A stretch of DNA of 53,196 nt, from contig RFFP01000033.1 of NCBI GenBank assembly GCA_003696155.1, forward strand, positions 1-53,196. The letters run 5' to 3'. The number at the start of each line of letters is the position of its first letter. Within the stretch, counting starts at the first letter, position 1. Below, piece after piece: positions 45,157 through 53,196 of this stretch. The translations under genes and the position numbers were made by a program. The stretch comes from Acidobacteriota bacterium. GTDB taxonomy: Bacteria > Aquificota > Aquificia > Aquificales > Aquificaceae. The notes beneath the pieces are model-generated. The model had not been told where the DNA came from. It made no database searches and was given only the letters and a program-made list of their open reading frames with translations.

Positions 45157-45180
45157 CTAATCTACCGTGTGGAGCTGAAG
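45153..45180 (+). repeat. Solitary degenerate CRISPR repeat
   Basis: 28 bases beginning GTTGCTAATCTACCG and ending TGTGGAGCTGAAG. Aligned to the 29-bp array repeat there are 24 identities, four substitutions and one missing A. Orientation is the same as in the main array. It directly touches the cas6 relic, and the nfeD promoter follows about 22 bp later. No second repeat is seen at 60-70 bp on either side. Confidence 0.8.
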
Positions 45181-45201
45181 GAGTTGAGTTAAAAGAAGTA
45201 G

Positions 45202-45207
45202 TATACT
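45202..45207 (+). promoter_or_regulatory. -10 element of nfeD, leaderless spacing
   Basis: TATACT ends six bases before ATG 45214; there is no Shine-Dalgarno. It lies 22 bases after the solitary CRISPR repeat. Confidence 0.45.
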
Positions 45208-45213
45208 ATCCTT

Positions 45214-46470
45214 ATGAAACTTGTTATTTTGCTACTACTCCTCTTTGGTTTTCCCTTTGCAAAGGTGTATGTTTCCCAATGGCAAGATGCAGTTACTCCT
45301 GTAATGGTAGACCATATAAAAAGAAGTCTTCAGGAGGCTGAAAAGGGAGGGGCAACCCTTTTTCTCCTTGAGCTTAACACGCCCGGGGGTTTAGAAAGTT
45401 CCATGAGGGAGGTGGTTCAAGAGTTTCAGAGGGCACATATGCCCATTGTGGTCTTTGTTTACCCGTCTGGTGGTAGGGCTGCCTCCGCTGGTGCCATAAT
45501 AACCATATCGGCAGATATAGCGGTCATGGCACCGGGAACAAACATGGGTGCGGCACATCCTGTGCAGATGGGTGGTGAGAGGATGGACGAAGCAATGAAG
45601 GAGAAGGTCCTTCAGGATATGCTCGCCTTTGTGCGTAGTATAGCAAGAGAAAAGGGGAGAAATGTGGAAGTTGTAGAGCGCATGGTTAAAGAAAGCATAT
45701 CTCTTACACCAGAGGAGGCGCTAAAGGAAAAGGTTATAGACTTCATAGCAGTGGACAGAGCAGACCTCCTGAAAAAACTAAACGGCAGGGTGGTAAATAA
45801 ACAGGGAAGGGAGATAACCATAAAAACAGAGGGTGTGGCGGTTGTAGAAATGGGTAAGAGTTTGAGGGAGGAGTTTCTAAGACTTATAACAAACCCCACC
45901 GTAGCCTACATGCTCTTACTTATAGGTTTTTATGGCATATTCTTTGAGCTTTACAACCCAGGCTCCATAATACCCGGTGCAGTCGGTGTTATCAGCCTGC
46001 TTCTCGGTCTTTATGGGCTCGGTATAATAGGCATAAACTGGCTTGGGCTACTGCTCATACTTGCAGGGATTTTGCTTTTAGTTCTTGAGCTTATAACGCC
46101 AACCTTCGGAGGGCTTGCAATAGCAGGTGCGGTTGCCCTTGCTATAGGTTCCCTAATACTCATAAGCCCAGACTCACCTTACGGGGATATACCCTTAAGC
46201 GTCATAGCCACTATGGTGGGTCTTACGGTGGCCTTTTTCCTATTCGCTGGGAGATTAGGTCTCGCAGCGCAAAAAAGGAAAAAGATGCTCGGAACTGAGG
46301 AGCTGATAGGAGAGCGAGGAGAAGCATACACAGACTTTGTGGGTGGTAAAGGAAAGGTTTTCATACATGGTGAGATATGGAACGCGATCGGCAAGGAGGA
46401 TATAAAAAGGGGAGATATGGTTGTGGTGGAAGAGGTCAGCGGAATGACATTAAAGGTGAAGAAACTATAA
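45214..46470 (+). CDS. nfeD: NfeD membrane serine protease (ClpP class)
   Basis: 418 residues: signal peptide (about 1-16), a ClpP-like protease domain with the nucleophile S91 in GRAASAGA and a likely Lys near 131, several membrane helices (about 230-345), and a C-terminal OB-fold NfeD domain (about 360-418). The archaeal homologue PH1510 cleaves stomatin; a stomatin gene would be the expected partner but none is adjacent. It is the full-length (NfeD1b-type) form. Confidence 0.9.
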   Translation: MKLVILLLLLFGFPFAKVYVSQWQDAVTPVMVDHIKRSLQEAEKGGATLFLLELNTPGGLESSMREVVQEFQRAHMPIVVFVYPSGGRAASAGAIITISADIAVMAPGTNMGAAHPVQMGGERMDEAMKEKVLQDMLAFVRSIAREKGRNVEVVERMVKESISLTPEEALKEKVIDFIAVDRADLLKKLNGRVVNKQGREITIKTEGVAVVEMGKSLREEFLRLITNPTVAYMLLLIGFYGIFFELYNPGSIIPGAVGVISLLLGLYGLGIIGINWLGLLLILAGILLLVLELITPTFGGLAIAGAVALAIGSLILISPDSPYGDIPLSVIATMVGLTVAFFLFAGRLGLAAQKRKKMLGTEELIGERGEAYTDFVGGKGKVFIHGEIWNAIGKEDIKRGDMVVVEEVSGMTLKVKKL

Positions 46471-46471
46471 A

Positions 46472-46559
46472 CGGAGAGGGCGGGATTCGAACCCGCGGTA
46501 CGGGGTTACCGTACACAGCATTTCCAGTGCTGCGCCTTCGACCACTCGGCCACCTCTCC
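46472..46559 (-). tRNA. tRNA-Ser (GGA)
   Basis: 88-nt tRNA on the minus strand. Acceptor GGAGAGG pairs with CCTCTCC, discriminator G, anticodon loop CTGGAAA with anticodon GGA, T-loop GGTTCGAATCC, and a long variable arm (TACGGTAACCCCGTA) as expected for Ser. CCA is not encoded. It begins 1 bp after the nfeD stop on the opposite strand. Confidence 0.96.
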
Positions 46560-46590
46560 AAACCAGTAAAGATTATAAAATATTTTCGCT

Positions 46591-47505
46591 ATGAGAATTG
46601 CCAGCATAGATGTAGGTTCATACTCTTGTAGGCTCAGCATAGCAGACTTAGATGGCGGTCTAAAATTACTGCATGAGGAAGGCATAATAACCGCCCTAGC
46701 CACCGAGCTGAAGGAAAGGGGAGAGCTAAAAGAAGACAGAATCGTAGAAACCCTAAAGGTAGTCAAGGACTTTGTTCAAAAGGCAAACTCCTTCGGAGTT
46801 CAAAGGATAAAACTTGTGGGAACAGAGGCTTTAAGAAGGGCCAGCAACTCCCAAGAATTTTTAGAAAAGCTAAAAGAGGACACAGGCTTGGAGCTAAAGG
46901 TAATAACTCCAGAGGAAGAGGGAAAGTATGCCTTCCTTTCGGTAGCCTACTCTCTTAGACCTAAGGGGAAGTTCTGCATAATAGACCAAGGGGGTGGCTC
47001 TACAGAGTTTGTCTGCGGAAGGGATTTTCATATAGAAAGTCTCACATCCTTTCCCTTTGGCATTGTTAACCTCACAGAGGAGTTTATACACAGCGACCCG
47101 CCCACAAACTACGAGCTTGAATCCCTGAAAAACTACCTTGACGAGCATATAAAGCACATAGTCCAGCCCTGCGACCATCTTGTGGGTCTGGGTGGTACTA
47201 TAACCACAGTGGCAGCCTTAGAGTATGGTATTTACCCTTACAAGGGTGAAGAGGTCCATGGTAAGGAACTCCCTATTAATAGACTCATGTTTTGGCTTGA
47301 GACCCTCTCAAGCATGAAGGAAAGTCAAAGGGTTGCAAGCTTCCCCCATATTGAGCCCAAAAGGGCAAGGGTCATAATCCCAGGCCTTTTAATTTTCTAC
47401 AGGAGTATGCTACTTTTTGCCAAAGAACGCATACTGGTAAGCGATTGGGGACTAAAAGAAGGCCTACTTGTGGAAGAACTACTATACTATACAACCTTTA
47501 TGTAG
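46591..47505 (+). CDS. ppx: Exopolyphosphatase / pppGpp phosphohydrolase
   Basis: ASKHA-fold Ppx/GppA hydrolase, 304 residues. It has SIDVGSYSCRLSIAD at the N-terminus (phosphate loop 1), GTEALRRASN (about 87-96), IIDQGGGSTEF (about 130-140) and GLGGTITTVAALE (about 194-206). This is the short, two-domain form lacking the C-terminal HD extension of E. coli Ppx. It may control polyphosphate or (p)ppGpp; which one is unclear. The start has only A+T-rich DNA upstream. It is convergent with the DsrE gene (19-bp overlap). Confidence 0.9.
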   Translation: MRIASIDVGSYSCRLSIADLDGGLKLLHEEGIITALATELKERGELKEDRIVETLKVVKDFVQKANSFGVQRIKLVGTEALRRASNSQEFLEKLKEDTGLELKVITPEEEGKYAFLSVAYSLRPKGKFCIIDQGGGSTEFVCGRDFHIESLTSFPFGIVNLTEEFIHSDPPTNYELESLKNYLDEHIKHIVQPCDHLVGLGGTITTVAALEYGIYPYKGEEVHGKELPINRLMFWLETLSSMKESQRVASFPHIEPKRARVIIPGLLIFYRSMLLFAKERILVSDWGLKEGLLVEELLYYTTFM

Positions 47506-47996
47506 GCAAATCTCTCCACAGCCTGCAAGTGTCCTATCATGCCTACACCCGATGGTACTATTTTGGTAAACTCGTGGAGCTTGTTCGGGTCCAGCTTAAG
47601 CCTTCGAAGGGTTATATCGCATATGTAAAAATCTACACCATAAACCGTGAGGTCCCTTTCAGCCCTATAGAGCTCTTCTATGTTTAGCTGTTCCTTTTCC
47701 CAAGGTGAGCCCGTTAGGTCTTTCATGAAGAACTTTACACCAGGTCCGTGGGCTACAACCGCTATCTTTATCTTGAAGGGGTCGTTGTTATACACGGATA
47801 GATGATTGCTTATGTTTCTCAGCATGGTTGTAAAACGATCAACCTGGGGAAAGTCGCAGTGGTATACAACACCTATGCTGGCCTCTTTTTTAACTTCCTC
47901 CATTTTAAGTCTCTGAGGGCTGGCGTTAGCAATCTTGCCAACTATGGGAACTGATGCCAAAAGAGAAAACCACTTGAAAAAACCTCTTCTGTTCAT
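47487..47996 (-). CDS. Tat-exported DsrE-family protein
   Basis: A 169-residue protein with an N-terminal twin-arginine leader (NRRGFFKWFSLLASVPIVG) and a DsrE/DsrF-like domain: VVYHCDFP near 43-50, KIAVVAHGPGVKFFM near 76-90 and DFYICDITLRRLKL with a Cys near 129. DsrE-like proteins handle sulfur or bind small ligands; the periplasmic ones are of unknown role, possibly linked to sulfur oxidation in this group. AAAGGAGGG gives a strong Shine-Dalgarno. Confidence 0.8.
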   Translation of the reverse strand: MNRRGFFKWFSLLASVPIVGKIANASPQRLKMEEVKKEASIGVVYHCDFPQVDRFTTMLRNISNHLSVYNNDPFKIKIAVVAHGPGVKFFMKDLTGSPWEKEQLNIEELYRAERDLTVYGVDFYICDITLRRLKLDPNKLHEFTKIVPSGVGMIGHLQAVERFAYIKVV

Positions 47997-48118
47997 GTTT
48001 ACCCTCCTTTAATTTTTCTCTGAGCTTTAGTCTAGGCCATTTCTAAAAAGGGTCAACCTGATAGGCATCATAAGGAAGGGTAAAAGGACGGCTTAAGATA
48101 CATTCTTTGGCTTTCTGC

Positions 48119-48124
48119 TATAAT
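48119..48124 (+). promoter_or_regulatory. -10 element of tRNA-Met
   Basis: TATAAT 12 bp before the first base of the tRNA. No matching -35 hexamer at 16-18 bp. Confidence 0.5.
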
Positions 48125-48136
48125 TTTATACCTGTA

Positions 48137-48210
48137 GGCGGCGTAGCTCAGCTGGTTAGAGCGGAGATCTCATAAGTCTCAGGTCGGAGGTTCGAGTCCT
48201 CCCGCCGCCA
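48137..48210 (+). tRNA. tRNA-Met (CAT), elongator-like
   Basis: 74-nt tRNA with acceptor GGCGGCG/CGCCGCC, D-arm AGCTCAGCTGGTTAGAGC, anticodon loop CTCATAA with CAT, and T-loop GGTTCGAGTCC. The first pair is G-C, so it is not the initiator, which has a mismatch there. A lysidine-modified tRNA-Ile (CAT) cannot be excluded. CCA is not encoded. The stop codon of the convergent ligase gene follows with no gap. Confidence 0.93.
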
Positions 48211-49935
48211 TTACTCCACGGAAACCTTTTTTTGGAGATTGTAAAGTCTCACTATGTCCTCAACAGTGTTTGCGTCCTCTGCTCTCTTGTCTTCCCTTAT
48301 AAAGCTCACGGCCCTTGGAAAGCGAAGAGCATAACCCGGCTCTTCTATGGTTCTTCCTGCGGTGTGCATGGGTGAGCGTGTAATCTCATCTGCGTTCACA
48401 GTTATGACAAACTTGGGCTCTACCCATACGTCGGGTTCCAGAAGGCTGTCAACCCTTGGGTGCCTGTGAGTAAGCTTTATTCTATCTAGCATTTCCCTTA
48501 GTTCCACCCACTCCCTTTCCGTAAAGCCTGAGCCCACCTTGCTTATAGTCTTAAAGGTGTCCGCAGATGGTTCATAGACACCTACAAGCACACCACCTAT
48601 GCCAAGCTTTGCCCTTGCACCTCTACCATAGTAGTAACCAAGTATGACCACGTCAATGGTGTCCGCAAGAGCACCCCTGTAGCTCCTCTTTAGCTTTATC
48701 CAGTTGAAGTTTCTTGAGCCCGCTGTGTAGGGGGCGTCCAACCTCTTAGCCATTATACCCTCTAACCCTCTGGTTATGGCGTTTTCAAAAAACTCCTCAA
48801 TCTCCCTTATGCTTTCTGTTATAAATAGCTCCGAATGGTCCAAGTGTTCACCCTTTGGCACCACCTCTTCTAGCCTTCTCCTTCTCTCTATAAAGGGCTT
48901 TGGGGTGTAGTCTTCTCCGTCTAGGTAAAGAAGGTCAAAACAGAAGAGCTTTAAGGGAAACTCCTTAGCGTACTCTTGAACTCCGTACTTTCTCTTTCTC
49001 TGTATGGTTATCTGAAAGGGGTAGAACTCTCCCGTCTCTTCGTTAACCGCCAGAGCCTCTCCCTCCAATATGAGGCTGTGAACTTTGACCTCTTTGAGTA
49101 TGGAGGCCTTGATTTCTGGAAACATCTCGGTCATGCGCTCTAAGTTTCTTGAATATATCTCTATCCTTTGACCTTCTTTATGCACCTGAAGCCTAAAGCC
49201 GTCGTACTTGACTTCCACAGCACAGCGACCGAGCCTTCTGACTATCTCCTCCGCGCTGGCTACCCTCTCCGCCAGGGCCATCCTTATGGGATAGCCTACC
49301 TTCACACCGAAGCTCTTTAGCGCCTCCATACCACCCTCTTTTAGGCTCTTAGCCACCAGTCCAAGGTCGGAACACAGATTGTAAGCCCTTTCTATATCCT
49401 GCTTCAACTCCTTACCGCCAGCCATAAGGGCAAGAGCATCCAGTATGGTTGCATCCCCTACCCCAAGTCTCAGCCTTCCAAGAATTATCCTCACCGCATA
49501 GCGTGCTTCAAAGCCAGAAAGTCCTTTAAGGAGGCTTATGAGCTTCATAACTTTGTCCAAGGTCCCCCTAGTCTGAGCAATGCCGAGAAGCTCCCCATAG
49601 ACCTGTGAAAGGCTCAAAGCCTTCCCCTGCCAGCTGATAATCTGCTCTGCCACCTCCCCCAGATCCCCAAGCTTCTTGTATATGGTTTCTATCTGTGAGA
49701 CCTTTAAACCGCACGCTTTTGAAAGAGCTTCCATAATAAGCTTTTCTGAAAGCCCAAACTCCACACCTCTGAAGGCGGGCAGTATTTCTCCCGTGGTGAG
49801 GTAAGCGACCTTGTCTACTTCATCACTATCCACAAGATGAAAAAGCCCTCTGAGAAGTTCCGCCATCTCAAGCCTGCTCGTGGTTTCTTCTATGCTTTTT
49901 AGGTACTCGCAGAACTCTTTAAACTTCATGACCAA
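48211..49935 (-). CDS. lig: ATP-dependent DNA ligase, archaeal type
   Basis: Seals nicks using ATP. The 574-residue protein has an N-terminal DNA-binding domain, motif I EVKYDGFRLQ with the adenylated K243, motif III (SLILEGEALAV), motif IV (EGIMAKRLDAPY) and motif V (WIKLKRSY), then the OB fold. This length and arrangement are those of archaeal replicative ligases, known also in Aquifex, and unlike the NAD-dependent LigA of most bacteria. ATG three codons in is an alternative start. It overlaps the DUF815 gene by 17 bp. Confidence 0.94.
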   Translation of the reverse strand: MVMKFKEFCEYLKSIEETTSRLEMAELLRGLFHLVDSDEVDKVAYLTTGEILPAFRGVEFGLSEKLIMEALSKACGLKVSQIETIYKKLGDLGEVAEQIISWQGKALSLSQVYGELLGIAQTRGTLDKVMKLISLLKGLSGFEARYAVRIILGRLRLGVGDATILDALALMAGGKELKQDIERAYNLCSDLGLVAKSLKEGGMEALKSFGVKVGYPIRMALAERVASAEEIVRRLGRCAVEVKYDGFRLQVHKEGQRIEIYSRNLERMTEMFPEIKASILKEVKVHSLILEGEALAVNEETGEFYPFQITIQRKRKYGVQEYAKEFPLKLFCFDLLYLDGEDYTPKPFIERRRRLEEVVPKGEHLDHSELFITESIREIEEFFENAITRGLEGIMAKRLDAPYTAGSRNFNWIKLKRSYRGALADTIDVVILGYYYGRGARAKLGIGGVLVGVYEPSADTFKTISKVGSGFTEREWVELREMLDRIKLTHRHPRVDSLLEPDVWVEPKFVITVNADEITRSPMHTAGRTIEEPGYALRFPRAVSFIREDKRAEDANTVEDIVRLYNLQKKVSVE

Positions 49936-50656
49936 GCCTTAACCTTCCCATGAGGTCTTTTACAAACTGGCTTGCACTCCTGCCGGAAAAGCCATGGTGG
50001 AGAGCCCAATCAAGGGCAAGCCTCTCTAGGTCTATACCCTGAAGCTCCCTTCCATTGAGCATGTGCCTTACGATGGAAAGAAACTGCTCCTTTCCAAAGG
50101 CAAAAAAGCCAAGCCTGAGACCGAACCTCTCCACGAGGGAGACTCTCTCTATGTGGCTCTCTTCGGGAAACTTCTCAGACTCTTCCCTCAGGGGCATGAG
50201 GTGCCTGCGGTTTGAAGTGGCGTATATGAGCATGTTTTGGGGTCTTTCCTCCACATCTCCATCCATAAGGGACTTGAGCACCAGAGCCCTATCTTCGTGA
50301 GGCTCAAAGGAAAGGTCATCAAAGAAGAGTATAAACCTCTCCTCCCTTTTTCTAAGCAAGCTGTAGAGCTCAGAGAGGTGCCCTATGTCCATCTTGTAGA
50401 CCTGCACAAGCCTTAACCCCTCCTTGGCAAAGAGCCCAAGCATGGACTTTACCAAGGAGGACTTTCCCGTTCCCCTATCTCCCCAGAGGAGAGCATCGTT
50501 TGCGGGAAGCCCCCTCACAAACTGGAGGGTGTTCCTTCTTAGGAGCTCCTTCTGTCTGTCTATGTGTAGGAGGCTGTCGTAGCTCGGCACGTGTGGGTGC
50601 TCTATGGGCTGAAGCTCTCCATCTTTAAAGCGGTAAGCCAGAACTTCTATCCCCAT
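49919..50656 (-). CDS. DUF815 AAA+ ATPase
   Basis: A 245-residue AAA+ protein with Walker A GDRGTGKSS (about 59-67), Walker B ILFFDDLSFE (about 109-118) and sensor-1 YATSNRRHL (about 144-152). DUF815 proteins are widespread and lack an assigned function. It lies between nadK and the ligase with overlaps on both sides (10 bp and 17 bp), so all are co-transcribed. Family is clear; the role is not. Confidence 0.85.
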   Translation of the reverse strand: MGIEVLAYRFKDGELQPIEHPHVPSYDSLLHIDRQKELLRRNTLQFVRGLPANDALLWGDRGTGKSSLVKSMLGLFAKEGLRLVQVYKMDIGHLSELYSLLRKREERFILFFDDLSFEPHEDRALVLKSLMDGDVEERPQNMLIYATSNRRHLMPLREESEKFPEESHIERVSLVERFGLRLGFFAFGKEQFLSIVRHMLNGRELQGIDLERLALDWALHHGFSGRSASQFVKDLMGRLRLGHEV

Positions 50657-51468
50657 CTTAGTTTCTCCTTAAGTATCTCAAAAAAGCTTCTCTTTGGGTT
50701 TGGATACATAAGACAGTAATGGGAAGACCTTTTTATCCTCAGTTCGTCAAACCTTAGAAGGTGCATACCCTCCTGTCCGTCCATGGTAAGATAGGCCATG
50801 TTGTCCTCCGAGAGGTTCAAAAGGCGTATTTCAAAGTCCGGTGGCAAAACTAAAGGTCTGTTGGACAGGGTATGGGGACATATGGGAACAAAAAGAAGGT
50901 TCTCCGAAAGGGGGTATATGATGGGACCACCTGCGGAGAGGGCATAGGCGGTAGAGCCTGTGGGTGAGGAGATTATAACACCATCCCCGTAAACTATAAG
51001 GAGGGTTTCCTCTTGGGTCTTTACCTTCACCTCCATCATCCTAGCTAGGGCACTTTTTGAGAGGACAATGTCATTAAGATAATCACCCATGAACCTCTCT
51101 TGCCCATCCCTCACGAGGTATGCGGAGAGCATCATCCTCTTTTGAGTTTTTACCCTTCCTGCGAGCACATCCCTGAGAACTTCCTCCATATCCTCCTTCT
51201 CTATCTCCGTCAAAAAGCCAAAACGCCCTTCGTTTATACCCAGTATGGGAACGCCGTACTTGGACACAAGTCTGGCACCAGCAAGAAAGGTCCCATCCCC
51301 ACCTACAACCACAAGGAGGTTGAGAGAGGAGTAGTCTATGTCACAGTGGGAGCCCCTTAGGTTTACAAAGGTATAGACCTCAACCCCCTCAGAATTTAAA
51401 AAATCCCTTACCCTTTCTCCCGTCGCTCTTGCGGTAGGACTGTCCTTTATAAAGACGAGAGCCTTCAT
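50647..51468 (-). CDS. nadK: NAD kinase
   Basis: Phosphorylates NAD to NADP. It has the catalytic GGDGTFL (about 55-61), [18 protein letters not shown] and the [17 protein letters not shown] loop (core PTGSTAY). I chose ATG 51468 ([11 protein letters not shown], 273 residues), which overlaps the gmhA stop in an ATGA; the frame is open 17 codons further up, but inside gmhA. The DUF815 gene follows with a 10-bp overlap. Confidence 0.95.
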   Translation of the reverse strand: MKALVFIKDSPTARATGERVRDFLNSEGVEVYTFVNLRGSHCDIDYSSLNLLVVVGGDGTFLAGARLVSKYGVPILGINEGRFGFLTEIEKEDMEEVLRDVLAGRVKTQKRMMLSAYLVRDGQERFMGDYLNDIVLSKSALARMMEVKVKTQEETLLIVYGDGVIISSPTGSTAYALSAGGPIIYPLSENLLFVPICPHTLSNRPLVLPPDFEIRLLNLSEDNMAYLTMDGQEGMHLLRFDELRIKRSSHYCLMYPNPKRSFFEILKEKLRWG

Positions 51469-52028
51469 AAAAGCCTTTCTACTATCTCGCAGATGGTATG
51501 ACCAAGGGTTATATGACACTCCTGTATGCGGGCAGTATCGTAGGATGGAACTAAAAAGCTGTAATGGACTATGTCCACCACCTTTCCACCATCCCTTCCC
51601 GTAAAGGCTACGGTTGTGGCACCAAGGTCATGTGCCTTTTTTAGAGCCCTTATCACGTTGGGTGAGTTTCCCGAGGTAGTTATACCTATAGCTACGTCCC
51701 CAGGCATGCATAACGCCTCTATCTGCCTTTCAAATAAGGTCTCAAAGCCGTAGTCGTTTCCTAAGGCTGTTAAGACGGAAGTGTCCGTGGTGAGGGCTAT
51801 GGCGGGGAGGGCTCTCCTGTCCCTTTTGAACCTACCCACTATCTCTGCAGCTATGTGCTGAGCATCGGCAGCGCTTCCACCGTTTCCAAAGAGAAGAAGC
51901 TTGTTACCCTCTTTCAAAGCTTGGGCTATTATCCTTCCTACCTCTAACACCCTCTCCGCATAAAGCTCTACAAAAGCCAGCTTTACGTCCGCACTTTCCC
52001 TGAAGGAGTTTATAACAAGGTCAAGCAT
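51465..52028 (-). CDS. gmhA: Phosphoheptose isomerase
   Basis: Isomerises sedoheptulose 7-phosphate to D-glycero-D-manno-heptose 7-phosphate for lipopolysaccharide core. It is a SIS-domain protein of 187 residues with [16 protein letters not shown] (about 48-63), [12 protein letters not shown] (about 78-89) and [10 protein letters not shown] (about 115-124). The C-terminal QECHITLGH holds the catalytic His. It overlaps the ferritin-like gene by 8 bp and nadK by 4 bp. Confidence 0.95.
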   Translation of the reverse strand: MLDLVINSFRESADVKLAFVELYAERVLEVGRIIAQALKEGNKLLLFGNGGSAADAQHIAAEIVGRFKRDRRALPAIALTTDTSVLTALGNDYGFETLFERQIEALCMPGDVAIGITTSGNSPNVIRALKKAHDLGATTVAFTGRDGGKVVDIVHYSFLVPSYDTARIQECHITLGHTICEIVERLL

Positions 52029-52920
52029 CCTTCTTTCTTAGGTCCCCCACCGTTAGGCGGTTCATCAGTTTGAAAAACTCGAGAAGTTTTTGCTTGTGAT
52101 ACTCCTCCTGATGTTCTATAAACCCAAAAAGCCTTTTTATATCTGGCTCCTGGACCGCCTGTATTTCCCTAGCGTACTCTCCGCCCGTTTCCTGCTCGTA
52201 GAGTATTTCACCCTTTACCTGCTCCTGCAAGCTCCTTAGGAGCTTAGGTGAAAAGTCTACTCTGCCAATCTCTGGCATTCCACCCATCTCCCCTATCTTC
52301 TCACCTAGCTTTCCCATGTGAACCATACTTTCTATGGCAAGGTCAAGCATTATATCCTTGTAATCGCAGTTCTTTGAGTGGAAGAACTGATAGAGGTAAT
52401 TAATTATTGTCTGATATTCTTCCTTGAGGAACTTGTTCAGAATCTCTAAAGTCTTAGGGTCTGGTTTTTGCTCCTCAGGGGGAATGTAAAACAGTTCCTC
52501 CTTTACCTTCTCCATAAGTTCGGTAAACTCTATTTTGTGGTCTTGCTCATCCTTTATAACCCTCTCTAGGAGCTTTTTAACCGAGTCATCCTTTACTAGT
52601 TCTAACTGCCCGCTGTATATCCTTATAGCTTCTTCCTCTGCCCATACGTCTTTGGATAGCATATCTGCCCAATCAGGACCACCCACCATAATCATGTCTT
52701 CCAGCCTATCCAGAACTACCTGACCACCAAGCTGGACCACCTTTTGGGCAAACCATTTGAGATGTCTCATTTCCTGACGTGCTATCTCTTCTATCTCCGA
52801 TGTTATGTTTCCGTCTGTTATCAAGAATATATGATAGAGGTACTGGACTATGGCAGAGTGTTCAAGGGCCACATTGTAAAGAAGCATGTTTATCAGTTCT
52901 CTCTTGTCCATATCACTCAC
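52021..52920 (-). CDS. Ferritin-like protein with duplicated four-helix domain
   Basis: A 299-residue protein that appears to contain two ferritin-like domains. Domain one (about 8-142) has [13 protein letters not shown] with E20, QEMRH with E50/H53, [10 protein letters not shown] and DEQDH. Domain two (about 155-290) has [32 protein letters not shown] and QEEYH. Diiron residues look complete in the first half and less so in the second. It could store iron or detoxify peroxide, or act as a bacterioferritin-type oxidase. It starts at GTG 52920, overlapping the phosphorylase stop (GTGA); ATG 52911 is possible. Confidence 0.72.
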   Translation of the reverse strand: MSDMDKRELINMLLYNVALEHSAIVQYLYHIFLITDGNITSEIEEIARQEMRHLKWFAQKVVQLGGQVVLDRLEDMIMVGGPDWADMLSKDVWAEEEAIRIYSGQLELVKDDSVKKLLERVIKDEQDHKIEFTELMEKVKEELFYIPPEEQKPDPKTLEILNKFLKEEYQTIINYLYQFFHSKNCDYKDIMLDLAIESMVHMGKLGEKIGEMGGMPEIGRVDFSPKLLRSLQEQVKGEILYEQETGGEYAREIQAVQEPDIKRLFGFIEHQEEYHKQKLLEFFKLMNRLTVGDLRKKDA

Positions 52921-53196
52921 CTCAATCCTATTTTGTACACCTTACTAATATACTCACTTACCATCCTATGGGTGTTAAAGTAGGGTCCTATAGTGGCTAT
53001 GCTGTTCTTCATGAGCTTTACCCATTCGTCCTTATGTTTGTAGTAGGTTGGGATTATTATATAGGCCAACTTGTTGTAGAGGTCCTCAAGGTCTTCCTCG
53101 TCATTAGAGTCGGTCATATCCTGCCAGCTTGGTTTTGGACCTATGCCCCAGCCGTTGACGCCTTCTATACCACCCTCAAGCCACCATCCATCCCAT
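52917..53196 (-). CDS. glgP: Glycogen/alpha-glucan phosphorylase, 3' end only
   Basis: 93 codons cut by the window edge. The translation has DGWWLEGGIEGVNGWGIG in its first part (core EGVNGWGIG), a DLYNKLAYIIIPTYY helix and the C-terminal FNTHRMVSEYISKVY, all typical of the end of alpha-glucan phosphorylases (GlgP/MalP), which release glucose 1-phosphate from glycogen. Only the C-terminus is seen, so subfamily and integrity are unknown. It overlaps the ferritin-like gene by 4 bp. Confidence 0.8.
   Translation of the reverse strand, partial: WDGWWLEGGIEGVNGWGIGPKPSWQDMTDSNDEEDLEDLYNKLAYIIIPTYYKHKDEWVKLMKNSIATIGPYFNTHRMVSEYISKVYKIGLR

Overview
The window reads as chromosome of a thermophilic, chemolithoautotrophic bacterium of the Aquificales, probably Aquificaceae (Hydrogenobacter, Thermocrinis or Aquifex type). 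This is inferred from gene content: an archaeal-type ATP-dependent DNA ligase beside a DUF815 ATPase, a fumarate reductase/succinate dehydrogenase iron-sulfur subunit fitting a reductive TCA cycle, ATP synthase genes split into small clusters (only atpG-atpD here), a Gram-negative envelope (lpxI, gmhA, msbA-like, flgA) and very dense packing of unrelated housekeeping genes with 1-20 bp overlaps. I cannot name the species from sequence alone.

Layout. 1-350: tnpB-like relic. 350-6058: trxB, deoC, a YkgJ-type protein, purB, a DUF29 gene, trpB and a broken DUF29 duplicate. 6168-9225: atpG, atpD, rph. 9231-11590: insertion-sequence graveyard holding an antiporter fragment, two internally deleted IS copies in direct orientation and, between them, a truncated cmr6 joined to cas6. 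11651-17260: type I-B (Cst-like) effector operon cas7-cas5-cas8-cas3 ending in a truncated cas4; no cas1 or cas2. 17261-18609: spacer region, a divergent ribbon-helix-helix gene with a symmetric operator, a CRISPR leader with a consensus promoter, and an 11-repeat array. 18628-19521: a 5'-truncated TnpB. 19538-21938: feoA, feoB and a tiny Cys-tailed membrane peptide. 22025-26791: a 2-hydroxyacyl-CoA dehydratase/activase-like system split over three genes. 26780-29247: folD, cysS and a 41-codon ORF on the minus strand. 29291-31339: accD, scpA, hisIE. 31323-53196: mixed housekeeping genes (folate: folP, folE; flavin: ribBA; purine: purK; c-di-AMP: cdaA/cdaR; NAD: nadK; Fe-S: erpA/iscA type; envelope: lpxI, ABC exporter, nfeD, gmhA; repair: ligase), two tRNAs and the 3' end of a glycogen phosphorylase gene.

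The most notable hidden structure lies outside the main CRISPR locus. At 44980-45180, between purK and nfeD, a cas6 C-terminal relic lies against a single degenerate CRISPR repeat (24 of 29 positions match the array repeat), evidence of a second, decayed CRISPR-Cas locus. The leader of the cas7 operon also carries a hairpin-forming stretch resembling the 3' end of the TnpB gene at 19454-19492, so it may be an orphan guide-RNA-scaffold-like element placed between the cas promoter and cas7.

Many genes here have a -10-like hexamer ending only 6-8 nt before the start codon and no Shine-Dalgarno sequence, suggesting widespread leaderless transcription. Others (feoA, trpB, the three-gene dehydratase-like cluster, erpA, dsrE) have clear Shine-Dalgarno sites.
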